Both the position numbers and the translations under genes were made by a program. From Xanthobacter sp. NM-25 (GTDB lineage Bacteria > Pseudomonadota > Alphaproteobacteria > Rhizobiales > Xanthobacteraceae), in contig NZ_JACBFS010000002.1 of NCBI RefSeq assembly GCF_022138605.1, positions 124,001 through 188,000 of the forward strand: a stretch of 64,000 nucleotides of DNA. The letters run 5' to 3'. This document shows positions 8,484 to 18,005 of this stretch, in pieces (position 1 is the stretch's first letter; every line of letters starts with the position of its first letter). Under the pieces are notes generated by a model. The model was given only the letters and a program-made list of their open reading frames with translations. It made no database searches and was not told the origin of the DNA.

Positions 8484-9298
8484 CGGTGCGTGTGGCCGCA
8501 GCCCGGGCCATGCACGTGCCCGGAATGCTCATGTTCGTGATGCTCATGCTTATGGCCATGATCATGCGCGTGGGCGTGATCATGAGCGTGCCCGCAGTCG
8601 GGCCCATGCACATGCTCCGGTGACCGCACATGCTCCGGTGACACCTTCACGGGAGCTGCCTCGGCAACATGATGCGCGTGGCCGTGATGGCCATCCTCAT
8701 GATGGTGATGGTCGTGGCCATGATGCGCGTGCTCATGGGCCGAGTGTTCATGGGCGGGGTGCTCATGGGCGGGGTGCTCATGGGCCGGGTGCTCATGGGC
8801 CGGGTGCTCATGCCCATGATGCTCATGCCCATGATGCTCGTGCCCATGGTGATGCCCGGCGCCGGCGGCCTCCAGGGTGGCCTTGTCGGGACGGAACGGG
8901 CGGGTCACCGGCGTCGCGCTCACGCCGAGGCCGCGCAGGGTCTCCATCAGGGCGCCGTCGGCGGGGACATAGAGCGCGGTCTCGGTGCTCTCCGTGGGCA
9001 GGTGCCGCTGGCCCAGCTGCCACGCCGCCTTCAGGAGCCGGGCCGGATTGGGGCTTGTCACCTCCATCAGCGCCTCGGCGGCGGCGCGCACGCGCACGAG
9101 CCGGCCATCCTCCAGCTTCACCGCATCGCCGTCATCGAGCGCCACCGCCTTCTCGAGCTCCAGCGCGATGGCGAGGCCACCCTCGGTGGTGAAGGCGAAG
9201 CGGCGGCCCTGGCGGGCGCGGTGATCGAGGGTGACCGCGTCCGCGACCTTTTCGTCGCGGACGGCGGGACGGCGGACAATGGCAGTGGCACGGATCAT
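8480..9298 (-). CDS. ureE: Urease accessory protein UreE with a very long histidine-rich tail
   Basis: UreE is the nickel metallochaperone that delivers nickel during urease activation. Residues 1-145 match UreE: a TLDHRARQGRRFAFTTEGGLAIAL strand-rich N-domain and the LGQRHLPTES segment with the conserved metal-binding histidine near residue 99. Residues 149-272 form an extraordinary tail with about 50 histidines, including four HEHPA repeats in a row, an HHHH run and two HGP-CGH motifs. Most UreE tails are far shorter. GGAG lies 8 bases before the start. No other urease gene is in the window, but the urea transporter operon is directly upstream on the same strand, beyond dps. Confidence 0.92.
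   Translation of the reverse strand: MIRATAIVRRPAVRDEKVADAVTLDHRARQGRRFAFTTEGGLAIALELEKAVALDDGDAVKLEDGRLVRVRAAAEALMEVTSPNPARLLKAAWQLGQRHLPTESTETALYVPADGALMETLRGLGVSATPVTRPFRPDKATLEAAGAGHHHGHEHHGHEHHGHEHPAHEHPAHEHPAHEHPAHEHSAHEHAHHGHDHHHHEDGHHGHAHHVAEAAPVKVSPEHVRSPEHVHGPDCGHAHDHAHAHDHGHKHEHHEHEHSGHVHGPGCGHTHR
8728..8845. repeat. In-frame 15-bp tandem repeats in the ureE tail
   Basis: A GTGCTCATGGGCSGG-type 15-base unit is repeated several times with few changes and encodes (on the minus strand) the HEHPA/HEHSA/HEHHG repeats of UreE. Units are multiples of three, so copy-number change would keep the frame. Confidence 0.8.
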
Positions 9299-9336
9299 TC
9301 ATTCAACTCCGGCGCCACCGGCCCGCCGGGTGCGGA

Positions 9337-9867
9337 TCAGGCGGCGCTGCTGTCGCGATTCTGGTTCGTCTCGAACAGGAACCACAGACGCTTCTCGGCT
9401 TCGTCCACATATTGTTCGAGCAGGCCGGCGGTGGCAATGTCGTCGGCGGCATCGCACACCGCGTGGGCGGCGCGGATGGTCTTGATGACCGCCTTGTTGT
9501 CCGCCATCAGCTCCTCGAACATGGCTTGGGGCGTGGTGAAGCCGGCTTCGTTCTCCTTGAGCGAAGTGAGCTTCAGGATCTCCCCATAGGAATGGATCGT
9601 AGGCGCCCCCAGCTTGCGCACCCGCTCGGCCAGGGGATCGAAGGTGGCGGCGATGCTCTCCGCCTGTTCGTCGAGCATCAGATGATAGTCGCGGAAATGC
9701 TTGCCCGAGACGTGCCAGTGGAAATTCTTGGTCTTCAGATGCAGCACGAAGGCATCGGCCAGCACCTTGTTGAGAGCTTGTGCCACCTTGGCCACGTCAG
9801 CGGGGGCGAGATCCGTGGGGGTGGCAAGGGCGGGGGTCGCCTTCGTCAGCGAGCGCACGACAGCCAT
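9337..9867 (-). CDS. dps: Dps-family ferritin-like DNA-protection protein
   Basis: The 176-residue product belongs to the Dps/ferritin-like four-helix-bundle family. LHLKTKNFHWHVSGKHFRD followed by LMLDEQAESI supplies the His, Asp and Glu ligands of the inter-subunit ferroxidase centre. Dps dodecamers oxidise and store iron, detoxify peroxide and can coat DNA. The start at 9867 is fixed by AGGAGG directly upstream; an ATG ten codons earlier lacks one. It lies between urtE and ureE on the same strand with gaps of about 150 and 40 bases, so co-transcription with ureE is possible. No OxyR or IscR site is obvious. Confidence 0.93.
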   Translation of the reverse strand: MAVVRSLTKATPALATPTDLAPADVAKVAQALNKVLADAFVLHLKTKNFHWHVSGKHFRDYHLMLDEQAESIAATFDPLAERVRKLGAPTIHSYGEILKLTSLKENEAGFTTPQAMFEELMADNKAVIKTIRAAHAVCDAADDIATAGLLEQYVDEAEKRLWFLFETNQNRDSSAA

Positions 9868-10017
9868 GGGAAAACCTCCTTCCAGAGATGAACGCAAGGG
9901 TCAGCGCCAAGGGGCACGCAGGACTGGCAACGCGGAACTGGAAACGCGGGACTGCGCGCCCGGATGAGCGCCTGGCCCTTCAACGCCCTTTGGACGGCAA
10001 GGTTCCGCGCTGCGGCA

Positions 10018-10713
10018 TCAGATGGCCATCAGCCGGCGCACATTGTCGCCATCGAGGCCGCTGCGGTCGCCCGCGGCCACCACCTCGCCGCGGTCCATCA
10101 GAATGAAGCTGTCGGCCAGCTCGCGGGCGAACTCGAAATACTGCTCCACCAGCACGATGGCCATGTCGCCCTTGTCGCGCAGATAGGAGATGGCGCGGCC
10201 GATGTCCTTGATGATGGAGGGCTGGATGCCCTCGGTGGGCTCGTCCAGAAGCAGCAGGCGGGGCCGCGTCACCAGCGCCCGGCCGATGGCGAGCTGCTGC
10301 TGCTGGCCGCCGGACAGATCGCCGCCGCGCCGCCTCAGCATGGAGTTCAGCACCGGAAACAGCTCGAACACCTCGTCGGGCACATATTTGTCCTTGGCCG
10401 CCAGGCGGGCATAGCCGGTTTCCAGATTCTCCTTCACCGACAACAGCGGAAACACCTCCCGCCCCTGCGGCACGAAGCCGATGCCCCGGGCCGCGCGATC
10501 CGGCGTGGAGAGGCGGGAGATTTCCTCGCCGCTGAGGGTGATGGAACCGGAGGCGATGGACCGTTGCCCCATGATGGCCCGCAGCAGCGAGGTCTTGCCC
10601 ACCCCGTTGCGCCCCAGAACGCAGGTGACCTTCCCCGCCTCGGCGCTGAGCGACACCTTCTTCAAGGTGTAGGCGGCGCCATAATAGAGATCGAGATTCT
10701 CCACCTTCAGCAT
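10018..10713 (-). CDS. urtE: Urea ABC transporter ATP-binding subunit UrtE
   Basis: This 231-residue LivF-type ATPase has Walker A GRNGVGKTS near residue 34, the signature LSGGQQQQLAIGRAL and Walker B LLLLDEPTEG. Together with UrtD it powers uptake of urea through the UrtBC permease after capture by UrtA. It is the last gene of the urt set, read right to left. It is separated from urtD by 395 bases that contain a composite inverted repeat, which is unusual for this normally tight operon. Confidence 0.96.
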   Translation of the reverse strand: MLKVENLDLYYGAAYTLKKVSLSAEAGKVTCVLGRNGVGKTSLLRAIMGQRSIASGSITLSGEEISRLSTPDRAARGIGFVPQGREVFPLLSVKENLETGYARLAAKDKYVPDEVFELFPVLNSMLRRRGGDLSGGQQQQLAIGRALVTRPRLLLLDEPTEGIQPSIIKDIGRAISYLRDKGDMAIVLVEQYFEFARELADSFILMDRGEVVAAGDRSGLDGDNVRRLMAI

Positions 10714-10870
10714 GCAACGCGCTCCCGGCGGGTATCGGATCCGAACATCAAAGCCGTCTCACCCCTCCAGCCACCGCGAGCGGGAGGGTGCGAGCCGGCG
10801 GCCCCTGCCACTGCAAATCGCCCCCGCGATCGCAGGCGGACCAGGCGGCCATCGCCACAGCCACCGCAAG

Positions 10871-11032
10871 CCCTCTCCCGCCTGCGGGGGAGGGTTGGGA
10901 GGGGGAAAGCGGCGCTTTCGGCCCGCCGCACCGGTCGGCCGGGAGCGCTGGCGCCCGAGCGCCAAGCTGCGCCTGGACCCACAGCCTCCCGCCCCCTCCC
11001 CGGCCCTCCCCCGCAGGCGGGAGAGGGAGCGG
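10871..11032. repeat. Composite inverted-repeat element, copy 1 (about 162 bp)
   Basis: The element starts with CCCTCTCCCGCCTGCGGGGG plus a GAGGGTTGGGAGGGGG extension (10871-10905) and ends with its inverted counterpart (10992-11032), separated by 86 bases. The same arrangement, arm sequence and arm spacing occur at 23971-24131, and the interiors share short blocks. Single related half-elements lie at 15173-15212 and 57411-57437. It resembles a non-autonomous, MITE- or RIME-like repeat. It fills most of the urtD-urtE gap; the flanks hold nothing else I recognise. Confidence 0.75.
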
Positions 11033-11108
11033 CCGGGCGCAAGCGGAAACCGGCGGGATCGAGCGGGCCAAGCTGGCGACAGCAAACAGAGAGCGGCGCG
11101 ACCATGGC

Positions 11109-11950
<842 letters not shown>

Positions 11951-11954
<4 letters not shown>

Positions 11955-13069
11955 GGCGTGCTCTCCACCGGCACGGGTGGCCGGCGCCGCAGCCGGCCGG
12001 AGATCTGGGCACCGAGGCCCAGAACCCCCTTGGGCAGGAACAAGGTGACCACCACGAACAGGGCGCCGAGGGCGAACAGCCAGGCATCGGGCAAAACGCC
12101 GGTGAACCAGGTCTTGCCCGCATTGACGATGAGCGCGCCGAGCGCCGCCCCCACCAGCGTGCCGCGCCCGCCCACCGCCACCCAGATCACCATTTCGATG
12201 GACTGGGCGGGGGCGAATTCCGACGGGTTGATAATGCCCACCTGCGGCACATAGAGCGCCCCGGCCACCCCGGCCAGCATGGCCGAGAGGGTCCAGGCGA
12301 GCAGCTTGTAATTCTCCACCCGGTAGCCGAGGAACCGCGTGCGGCTTTCCGCATCGCGCACCGCCACCAGCACCTTGCCGTATTTGGAGGTGACGAGCGC
12401 CCGGCAGATCAGATAGCCCAGCGCCAAAGCCAGCGCCGAGGCCACGAACAGCACCAGCCGCGTCTGCGGCGCCTGGATGGAAAAGCCCAGGATGTCCTTG
12501 AAATCGGTGAGGCCGTTGTTGCCGCCGAAGCCCATGTCGTTGCGGAAAAAGGCCAGCATCAGCGCGAACGTCATGGCCTGGGTGATGATGGAGAGATAGA
12601 CCCCCGTCACCCGCGAGCGGAAGGCGAACCAGCCGAACACGAAGGCGAGCAGCCCCGGCACCAGCAGCACCATGAGCGCGGCGAAGGGAAACCAGTCGAA
12701 CCCCAGCCAGAACCAGGGCAGTTCCTTATAGTTCAGGAACACCATGAAATCCGGCAGAACGGGATTGCCATAGACCCCGCGCGGGCCGATCTGGCGCATC
12801 AGATACATGCCCATGGCATAGCCGCCGAGGGCGAAGAAGGCGCCGTGCCCCAGGGAGAGCACGCCGCAATAGCCCCACACCAGATCCACCGCCACCGCCA
12901 GCAAGGCGTAGCTGAGATATTTGCCCAGGAGCGGGATCATGTAATCCGGCACGTGCAGCGGATTTGTGGGCGACAGCAGCAGGTTGGAGGCCGGCACCAG
13001 CACCGCTGCCGCCAGCACGATGACGAGGAAAATGCCGCCGGTGCGGTCGATGATGCGGGTGCGGTTCAC
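11951..13069 (-). CDS. urtC: Urea ABC transporter permease UrtC
   Basis: The 372-residue LivM-type inner-membrane permease has about ten hydrophobic segments and the conserved WGYCGVLSLGHGAFFALGGY block near residue 65 of UrtC proteins. The start is GTG at 13069, preceded by GGAGG at good spacing; an ATG 45 bases upstream has no signal. With UrtB it forms the channel for urea. A 196-base gap carrying a palindromic dispersed repeat separates it from urtB, while its stop overlaps the urtD start by four bases. Confidence 0.95.
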
Positions 13070-13127
13070 CGGCGGCCTCCCCCTGTGGCAGCGATGAACC
13101 CGCGCACGCCGCACAGCTCAAACCGCC

Positions 13128-13223
13128 CCGTCGCCCTCCGGCTTGACCGGAGGGCCCAGGCTTCGGCCCGACGCAGAGAGCCGAGGGCGCGCTGGGTGCT
13201 CCGGTCAAGCTGGAGCACGACGG
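13128..13223. repeat. Palindromic intergenic repeat between urtB and urtC
   Basis: Two inverted halves, one containing CCTCCGGCTTGACCGGAGG and the other CTCCGGTCAAGCTGGAG, bracket a central GGCCCAGGCTTCGGCC region. The outermost ends (CCGTCG... and ...CGACGG) also pair, so the RNA could fold into a long branched hairpin. This layout is like the extragenic palindromic repeats found in Hyphomicrobiales. No second copy was noticed in this window. Confidence 0.6.
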
Positions 13224-13265
13224 CGGGTGGGGGGAGCGCGCTGTTCACTGCGGACACGCCGTCTC

Positions 13266-14963
13266 TCATGATTCCACCGCCCGGCCCTTGAGCGCGAACA
13301 GGCCGCGCGGGCGCTTCTGGATGAACAGGATGATGAAGACGAGCAGCGCGATCTTGCCCAGCACCGCCCCGGCGAACGGCTCCAGAAGCTTGTTGGCGAC
13401 ACCAAGGGTGAAGGCCCCCACCAAGGTGCCCCAGAGGTTCCCCACCCCGCCGAACACCACCACCATGAAGCTGTCGATGATGTAGCCCTGGCCGAGGTTG
13501 GGGCTCACATTGTCGATCTGCGAGAGCGCCACCCCGGCGATGCCGGCAATGCCCGAGCCGAGGCCGAAGGTGAGGGCATCGATGCGGCCGGTGCGGATGC
13601 CCATGGCCGCCGCCATGCGCCGGTTCTGCGTCACCGCCCGCACATAAAGGCCGAGCGAGGTGCGCTTCAGCACCAGCAGCAGGGCGACGAAGACCAGCAG
13701 CGAAAAGACGATGATCCACAGCCGGTTATAGGTGATGGACATCTGTCCCACCTGGAATGCGCCGGACATCCAGGAGGGGGCGCCCACCTCCTGGTTGGTG
13801 GGGCCGAAGATGGAGCGCACCGCCTGCTGCAGCATCAGGGAGACGCCCCAGGTGGCGAGCAGGGTTTCCAGCGGCCGGCCATAGAGGAAGCGGATCACCG
13901 TGCGCTCCAGCACCACGCCCACGAGGCCGGTAAACAGGAAGGCCGCCGGCAAGGCGATGGCCAGCGACCAGTCGAACAGATGGGGCGCGCTGGAGCGGAT
14001 GACATCCTGCACCACGAAGGTGGTGTAGGCGCCCAGCATCACCATCTCCCCATGGGCCATGTTGATGACTCCCATCACCCCGAAGGTGATGGCGAGGCCG
14101 ATGGCGGCGAGCAGCAGCACCGAGCCCAGCGAGAGGCCGTACCAGACGTTCTGCGCCACCGCCCAGAACTTCAGATCGCGCTCGATGGACACGATGCCGA
14201 CCTGCGCGGCGCTCTTCACCGCCGCCGGCGCATCGGCCGGCACGGTGCGCAACAGGCCGAGCGCCTCCTGGTCGCCCCGGTCCACCAGAAGCTTCACCGC
14301 CGAGAGGCGCTCCGCCTCCGGCGCTGCGGGAGAATTGAGGAGGATGGCGGCGCGGGCCTCGGCGAGGGCGGCCTTCACCTGCGGCACGCCCTCCCGCGCC
14401 AAAGCGGCATCAAGGGTCGGCAGCACCGCCGGATCGCGCGACTTGAACACCGCGGCCGCCGCCTCCCGCCGGCGGTCGGCATCGGCATCGAGCAGCGACA
14501 GGGCCCCCATGGCCGCCTCGATGGCGCGCCGCACCCGGTTGTTAGCCCGCACCGGGCTGAGATCGACCGGCGGGCTCGCCACCGGGGCGCCGGTGGCGGC
14601 ATCGCGGATCGCGCCGGCGGGGGTACGGATGAACACCGCCTTGCTGGCCCCGTCATAGAGCAGCCGCCCGTCCGCCAGCGCGTCCACCACCGCCGCCGCC
14701 TGCGGGCTGGGGCTGGTGGCGAGTTCCGCCAAAGCAGCGGCGGTGTCGGCATAGCGATCGGTGGAGAATTTCCCGAGGATGGCGGCAAAACCCGTGTCGG
14801 CGGTCACCGCCGGGGGCGCCCCGGACGTCACCGGCACCGCAGGGGTCACCGGCGCCTCGGGCGTGCCCTGGGCTCGGGCCGCTCCGGGGGCGGCCAGCAG
14901 CAGCGCCAGCAACAGCAACGGGCCCAGCCCCGATGCCAGGGCGGCAAGCCGCCCGCCGCGCAT
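13266..14963 (-). CDS. urtB: Urea ABC transporter permease UrtB
   Basis: The 565-residue protein has a signal peptide ending in ARAQ near residue 32, a periplasmic, alanine-rich region of about 230 residues, and a C-terminal LivH-type permease domain with FGVMGVINMAHGEMVMLGAY and RAVTQNRRMAAAMGI. The large N-terminal extension distinguishes UrtB from amino-acid LivH. The ATG at 14963 gives a proper signal peptide, though no clear Shine-Dalgarno sequence precedes it. The gene lies between urtA (448-base gap) and urtC (196-base gap), both gaps holding dispersed repeats. Confidence 0.95.
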   Translation of the reverse strand: MRGGRLAALASGLGPLLLLALLLAAPGAARAQGTPEAPVTPAVPVTSGAPPAVTADTGFAAILGKFSTDRYADTAAALAELATSPSPQAAAVVDALADGRLLYDGASKAVFIRTPAGAIRDAATGAPVASPPVDLSPVRANNRVRRAIEAAMGALSLLDADADRRREAAAAVFKSRDPAVLPTLDAALAREGVPQVKAALAEARAAILLNSPAAPEAERLSAVKLLVDRGDQEALGLLRTVPADAPAAVKSAAQVGIVSIERDLKFWAVAQNVWYGLSLGSVLLLAAIGLAITFGVMGVINMAHGEMVMLGAYTTFVVQDVIRSSAPHLFDWSLAIALPAAFLFTGLVGVVLERTVIRFLYGRPLETLLATWGVSLMLQQAVRSIFGPTNQEVGAPSWMSGAFQVGQMSITYNRLWIIVFSLLVFVALLLVLKRTSLGLYVRAVTQNRRMAAAMGIRTGRIDALTFGLGSGIAGIAGVALSQIDNVSPNLGQGYIIDSFMVVVFGGVGNLWGTLVGAFTLGVANKLLEPFAGAVLGKIALLVFIILFIQKRPRGLFALKGRAVES

Positions 14964-15411
14964 CGGCAAAAGGAAACGTCCGAAAAGGAGACTTCGCTCG
15001 GCAGAAACTGGCACCACGCGCTCGCTCCAGATCAGGCGCTCCGGACGGGGCGCGATGGGGGCATCCAGTGAGATCGAAACGCCGAAGCGCCGGCGTCGCA
15101 CCCGGCCGCCGCGACCCGCGCGCCACCGCTGGACTGCGGCGGGGAGCCGGCTGCGGCCGGGTGGCCGTTGTGCGCCCTCTCCCCGGGCAGGGGGGAGAGG
15201 GCTGGGTGAGAGACCACCGCCGCAGCCGAGAGCTTTGCCGCGGAAGCCGGTCCTTCGCCGTGCCCCGACACCCCCCACCGGGAGGGCCCCGGAACTCACC
15301 CCGGCGAACCCTGGGACGGCGCCACAAGGGCACCCTCCGGTTCTGCTCCGCCCGCCCTGCGGCCACCGCACCCGGGGTTACCTCCGGCTGCGGCGGCGCT
15401 TTGACGGCGCC
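14964..15411. other. Long urtA-urtB gap with a half-element repeat
   Basis: This 448-base stretch lies inside the urt operon. It contains an element at 15173-15212 (CCCTCTCCCCGGGCAGGGGG and a GAGAGGGCTGGGTGAG extension) related to the arms of the composite repeats at 10871 and 23971. Directly after urtA, GGCGCC-containing inverted repeats could attenuate transcription. No gene is seen. Confidence 0.6.
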
Positions 15412-16710
15412 TTATTTGGCGGCGCCCAGGCAGACGTTCTTCACGGTGTCGTAGTTGCCGCAATTATACTTCACCCAGTCGGCCACCAGGTTCTTGGAGC
15501 CATCCAGGTAGCGCGACCAGGCTTCGCCGGGGATCAGGTCCTTGGTCTTCCACACCACGTCGAACTGGCCATCGCCCTCGATCTCGCCGATGAAGACGGG
15601 CTTGGTGATGTGGTGGTTGGGCAGCATCTCGGAAATGCCACCGGTGAGGTTGGCCTGCTTGATGCCCGGCAGTGTCGCGATCACCTTGTCGGGATCGGTG
15701 GTGCCGGCCTTCTCCACCGCCTTCACCCACATGTTGAAGCCGATGTAATGGGCCTCCATGGGATCGTTGGTGACGCGCTTGGGATCCTTGGTGAAGGCGT
15801 GCCACTTCTCGATGAAGGCCTTGTTCTCCGGCGTGTCGATGGACATGAAGTAGTTCCACGCCGCGAGGTGGCCGAGCAGCGGCTTGGTGTCGATGCCCGC
15901 CAGCTCTTCCTCACCCACCGAGAACGCCACCACCGGAATGTCGGTGGCCTTGACGCCCTGGTTGGCCAGCTCCTTGTAGAACGGCACGTTGGCATCGCCA
16001 TTGATGGTGGAGACCACCGCCGTCTTCTTGCCCTGGGAGCCGAACTTCTTGATGTCGGACACGATGGTCTGCCAATCGGCATGGCCGAACGGCGTGTAGT
16101 TGATCATGATGTCCTCGTCCTTCACCCCACGGGACTTGAGGTAGGCTTCGAGGATCTTGTTGGTGGTGCGGGGATAGACATAGTCGGTGCCTGCCAGAAC
16201 CCAGCGCTGCACCCCTTCCTCGTTGGCGAGGTAGTCCACCGCCGGAATGGCCTGCTGGTTGGGCGCGGCGCCGGTGTAGAACACGTTGCGCTCGCTCTCC
16301 TCCCCCTCGTACTGCACGGGGTAGAAGAGAATGTTGTTCAGTTCCTTGAACACCGGCAGCACCGATTTGCGCGAGACCGAAGTCCAGCAGCCGAACACCG
16401 CCGCCACCTTGTCCTTGGTGATGAGCTCACGGGCCTTCTCGGCGAACAGCGGCCAGTTGGAGGCGGGGTCCACCACCACCGCCTCGAGCTTCTTGCCCAG
16501 CACGCCGCCCTTCTTGTTCTGCTCCTCGATGAGCATCAGCATCACGTCTTTCAACGTGGTCTCGCTGATGGCCATGGTGCCCGACAGCGAATGCAGAATG
16601 CCCACCTTGATGGTGTCCTCGGCGCGTGCGGCACCGATGCTGCCCGCCACGGCAGCCACCGCCGCCAGCGCGCCCAGCCCCCGGGCTGCCCTCTTGAACA
16701 TACCGAGCAT
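15412..16710 (-). CDS. urtA: Urea ABC transporter substrate-binding protein UrtA
   Basis: The 432-residue periplasmic binding protein has a signal peptide (FKRAARGLGALAAVAAVAG ... ARAE, cleavage near residue 30) and a Peripla_BP-type mature domain starting DTIKVGILHSLSGTMAISE, the classic UrtA beginning. It captures urea for UrtBCDE. The ATG at 16710 has GGGAG 7 bases upstream; a second ATG three codons later is possible. It is the first gene of the urt set and is preceded by a sigma-54-type promoter, in keeping with nitrogen control of urea uptake known in other bacteria. Confidence 0.97.
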   Translation of the reverse strand: MLGMFKRAARGLGALAAVAAVAGSIGAARAEDTIKVGILHSLSGTMAISETTLKDVMLMLIEEQNKKGGVLGKKLEAVVVDPASNWPLFAEKARELITKDKVAAVFGCWTSVSRKSVLPVFKELNNILFYPVQYEGEESERNVFYTGAAPNQQAIPAVDYLANEEGVQRWVLAGTDYVYPRTTNKILEAYLKSRGVKDEDIMINYTPFGHADWQTIVSDIKKFGSQGKKTAVVSTINGDANVPFYKELANQGVKATDIPVVAFSVGEEELAGIDTKPLLGHLAAWNYFMSIDTPENKAFIEKWHAFTKDPKRVTNDPMEAHYIGFNMWVKAVEKAGTTDPDKVIATLPGIKQANLTGGISEMLPNHHITKPVFIGEIEGDGQFDVVWKTKDLIPGEAWSRYLDGSKNLVADWVKYNCGNYDTVKNVCLGAAK

Positions 16711-16756
16711 GCGCGGTCTCCCTCGTCCGTTTCTGGCCTGACCCGCCCCTCCTGGC

Positions 16757-16773
16757 AGCAAGGGGTGTGCCAA
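16757..16773 (-). promoter_or_regulatory. Sigma-54 (-24/-12) promoter of urtA
   Basis: On the minus strand TTGGCACACCCCTTGCT matches the sigma-54 consensus TGGCAC-N5-TTGCA/T at every key position. It lies 47 bases upstream of the urtA start. An NtrC-activated promoter is expected for urea transport; I did not find a clear NtrC site in the 280 bases beyond it. Confidence 0.75.
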
Positions 16774-17057
16774 AGAGCGTCGACGCAACGGCCTTCGGAG
16801 CAAGACGGTAAAGCTGAACCGGCATGGGCCCGGGACAGGCGCTGCAGGCCAGAAATCTGCCGGAAAACTGCCTGTAAGTAAGGCATATGCCCAATTCTTG
16901 ACGAAATGCGCGTGCCCGCAGGGCCCCCGGCGGCGATGGATCTGTCTCGCGGTCGGGGACGGCGGGCCCGCTGGGGCGCCACGCGCCGCATGCCCCCTCT
17001 TGACGCGCGCCACCGGGCAGACTTCCGTGCGCCGGAACGATGAGAAGGAGCAAGGCC
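16774..17057. other. Divergent control region of urtA and carbonic anhydrase
   Basis: This stretch separates the leftward urtA promoter from the rightward carbonic anhydrase gene. It should hold the enhancer sites for the sigma-54 promoter and a promoter for the carbonic anhydrase gene, but I see no motif I can name. Confidence 0.35.
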
Positions 17058-17669
17058 GTGGACGATCTGATTGCGGGGTACCAGCGCTTTCGGGAAGTGG
17101 CCTGGCCGGGTCGCAAACAACTGTTCGAGCAGCTCGCGGCCAAGGGTCAGAAGCCGGAAACCCTCGTCATCGCCTGCTCCGACAGCCGCGTCGACCCGCA
17201 GATGATCTTCGATGCCGGCCCTGGCGAGATGTTCATCGTGCGCAACGTGGCGAATCTCGTTCCGCCCTACCAGCCGGACGCCAATTATCACGGCACCTCG
17301 GCGGCCATCGAATTCGCGGTACGGGTGCTGAAAGTGAAGCATGTGGTGGTGATGGGCCACGCCCAGTGCGGCGGCGTGCATGCCCTCTTGGAGGGCGCCC
17401 CGCCCCAGGCCGGCGACTTCATCGCCGAATGGATGACCATCGCCGAGCCCGCGCGGCGGGAAACCGAGGCCTCCGGCCTGCCGGAACCGGAGCGGCATCG
17501 CTTCTGCGAGCAGTGCTGCGTCAAGCTCTCGCTCGGCAATCTTTCGAGCTTCCCCTGGGTGCGCGAGCGGGTGGCTGCCGGTGATCTCGCCCTGCACGGT
17601 GCCTATTTCGGCGTCGCCACCGGCAAGCTCGAGCTTTTACAGGATGACGGCGCCTTCAAAGCCGTCTAA
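17058..17669 (+). CDS. Beta-class carbonic anhydrase
   Basis: The 203-residue product interconverts CO2 and bicarbonate. Zinc ligands and catalytic residues are visible: C40, D42 and R44 in ACSDSRVDP and H101 and C104 in GHAQCGG. A GTG start at 17058 is chosen because AAGGAG precedes it by 7 bases; the ATG at 17040 would lie upstream of that signal. The gene is divergent from urtA, and urea hydrolysis yields bicarbonate, so a metabolic link is plausible but unproven. A strong hairpin follows the stop codon. Confidence 0.95.
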   Translation: MDDLIAGYQRFREVAWPGRKQLFEQLAAKGQKPETLVIACSDSRVDPQMIFDAGPGEMFIVRNVANLVPPYQPDANYHGTSAAIEFAVRVLKVKHVVVMGHAQCGGVHALLEGAPPQAGDFIAEWMTIAEPARRETEASGLPEPERHRFCEQCCVKLSLGNLSSFPWVRERVAAGDLALHGAYFGVATGKLELLQDDGAFKAV

Positions 17670-17678
17670 GCCCACACC

Positions 17679-17711
17679 ATCCCGTGACGGCGCCGCGCGG
17701 CGTCACGGGAT
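17679..17711 (+). terminator. Hairpin after carbonic anhydrase gene
   Basis: ATCCCGTGACG (17679-17689) pairs perfectly with CGTCACGGGAT (17701-17711). No T-run follows, so it may act as a Rho-dependent or weak intrinsic terminator. Confidence 0.5.
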
Positions 17712-17729
17712 TGCGGCACAAGCTGACTT

Positions 17730-17775
17730 TTTCGAGGCGCCCCATTTCGAGGCGCTCCATTTCGAGCCGCTCCAT
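17730..17775. repeat. Three near-identical 15-bp tandem repeats
   Basis: The unit TTTCGAGGCGCTCCA occurs about three times in a row with single-base changes, in the gap between the carbonic anhydrase gene and mgtE. An open frame reads through it, but the predicted peptide looks unlike a real protein. The rest of this 336-base gap shows only the hairpin listed before it. Confidence 0.5.
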
Positions 17776-18005
17776 GCGCATCCGTCTGGGCGCGGTGCAG
17801 CAGGTCGCGCACGGTGGTGATTTAATACTGTCACAAGCCCCAGGCTAGACAACTCCCGCCCGGCTCCCCGACCTCAGGGAACCGGGTCTCTTGCGCCGGC
17901 TGGGCCCGCCCACCGGAGCGCCGCCCATGGATCCTCCGCGCGAGGGTCCGTTGTCGAGATCTCGTGCGGATCGCGGGGGGCATCCCTGCGACAGGAGGCG
18001 TGAGG

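Noticed and set aside
8728..8845. CRISPR-like tandem repeats
   Set aside because: Units are 15 bp without spacers and encode the in-frame histidine repeats of UreE.
17581..17820. Small gene across the 15-bp tandem repeat
   Set aside because: The frame overlaps the carbonic anhydrase gene, has no ribosome-binding site and a low-complexity product.
17820..17840. CRP-like site GTGA...TCAC before mgtE
   Set aside because: The spacing between half-sites is 10 bases instead of 6, so it does not fit CRP or FNR.
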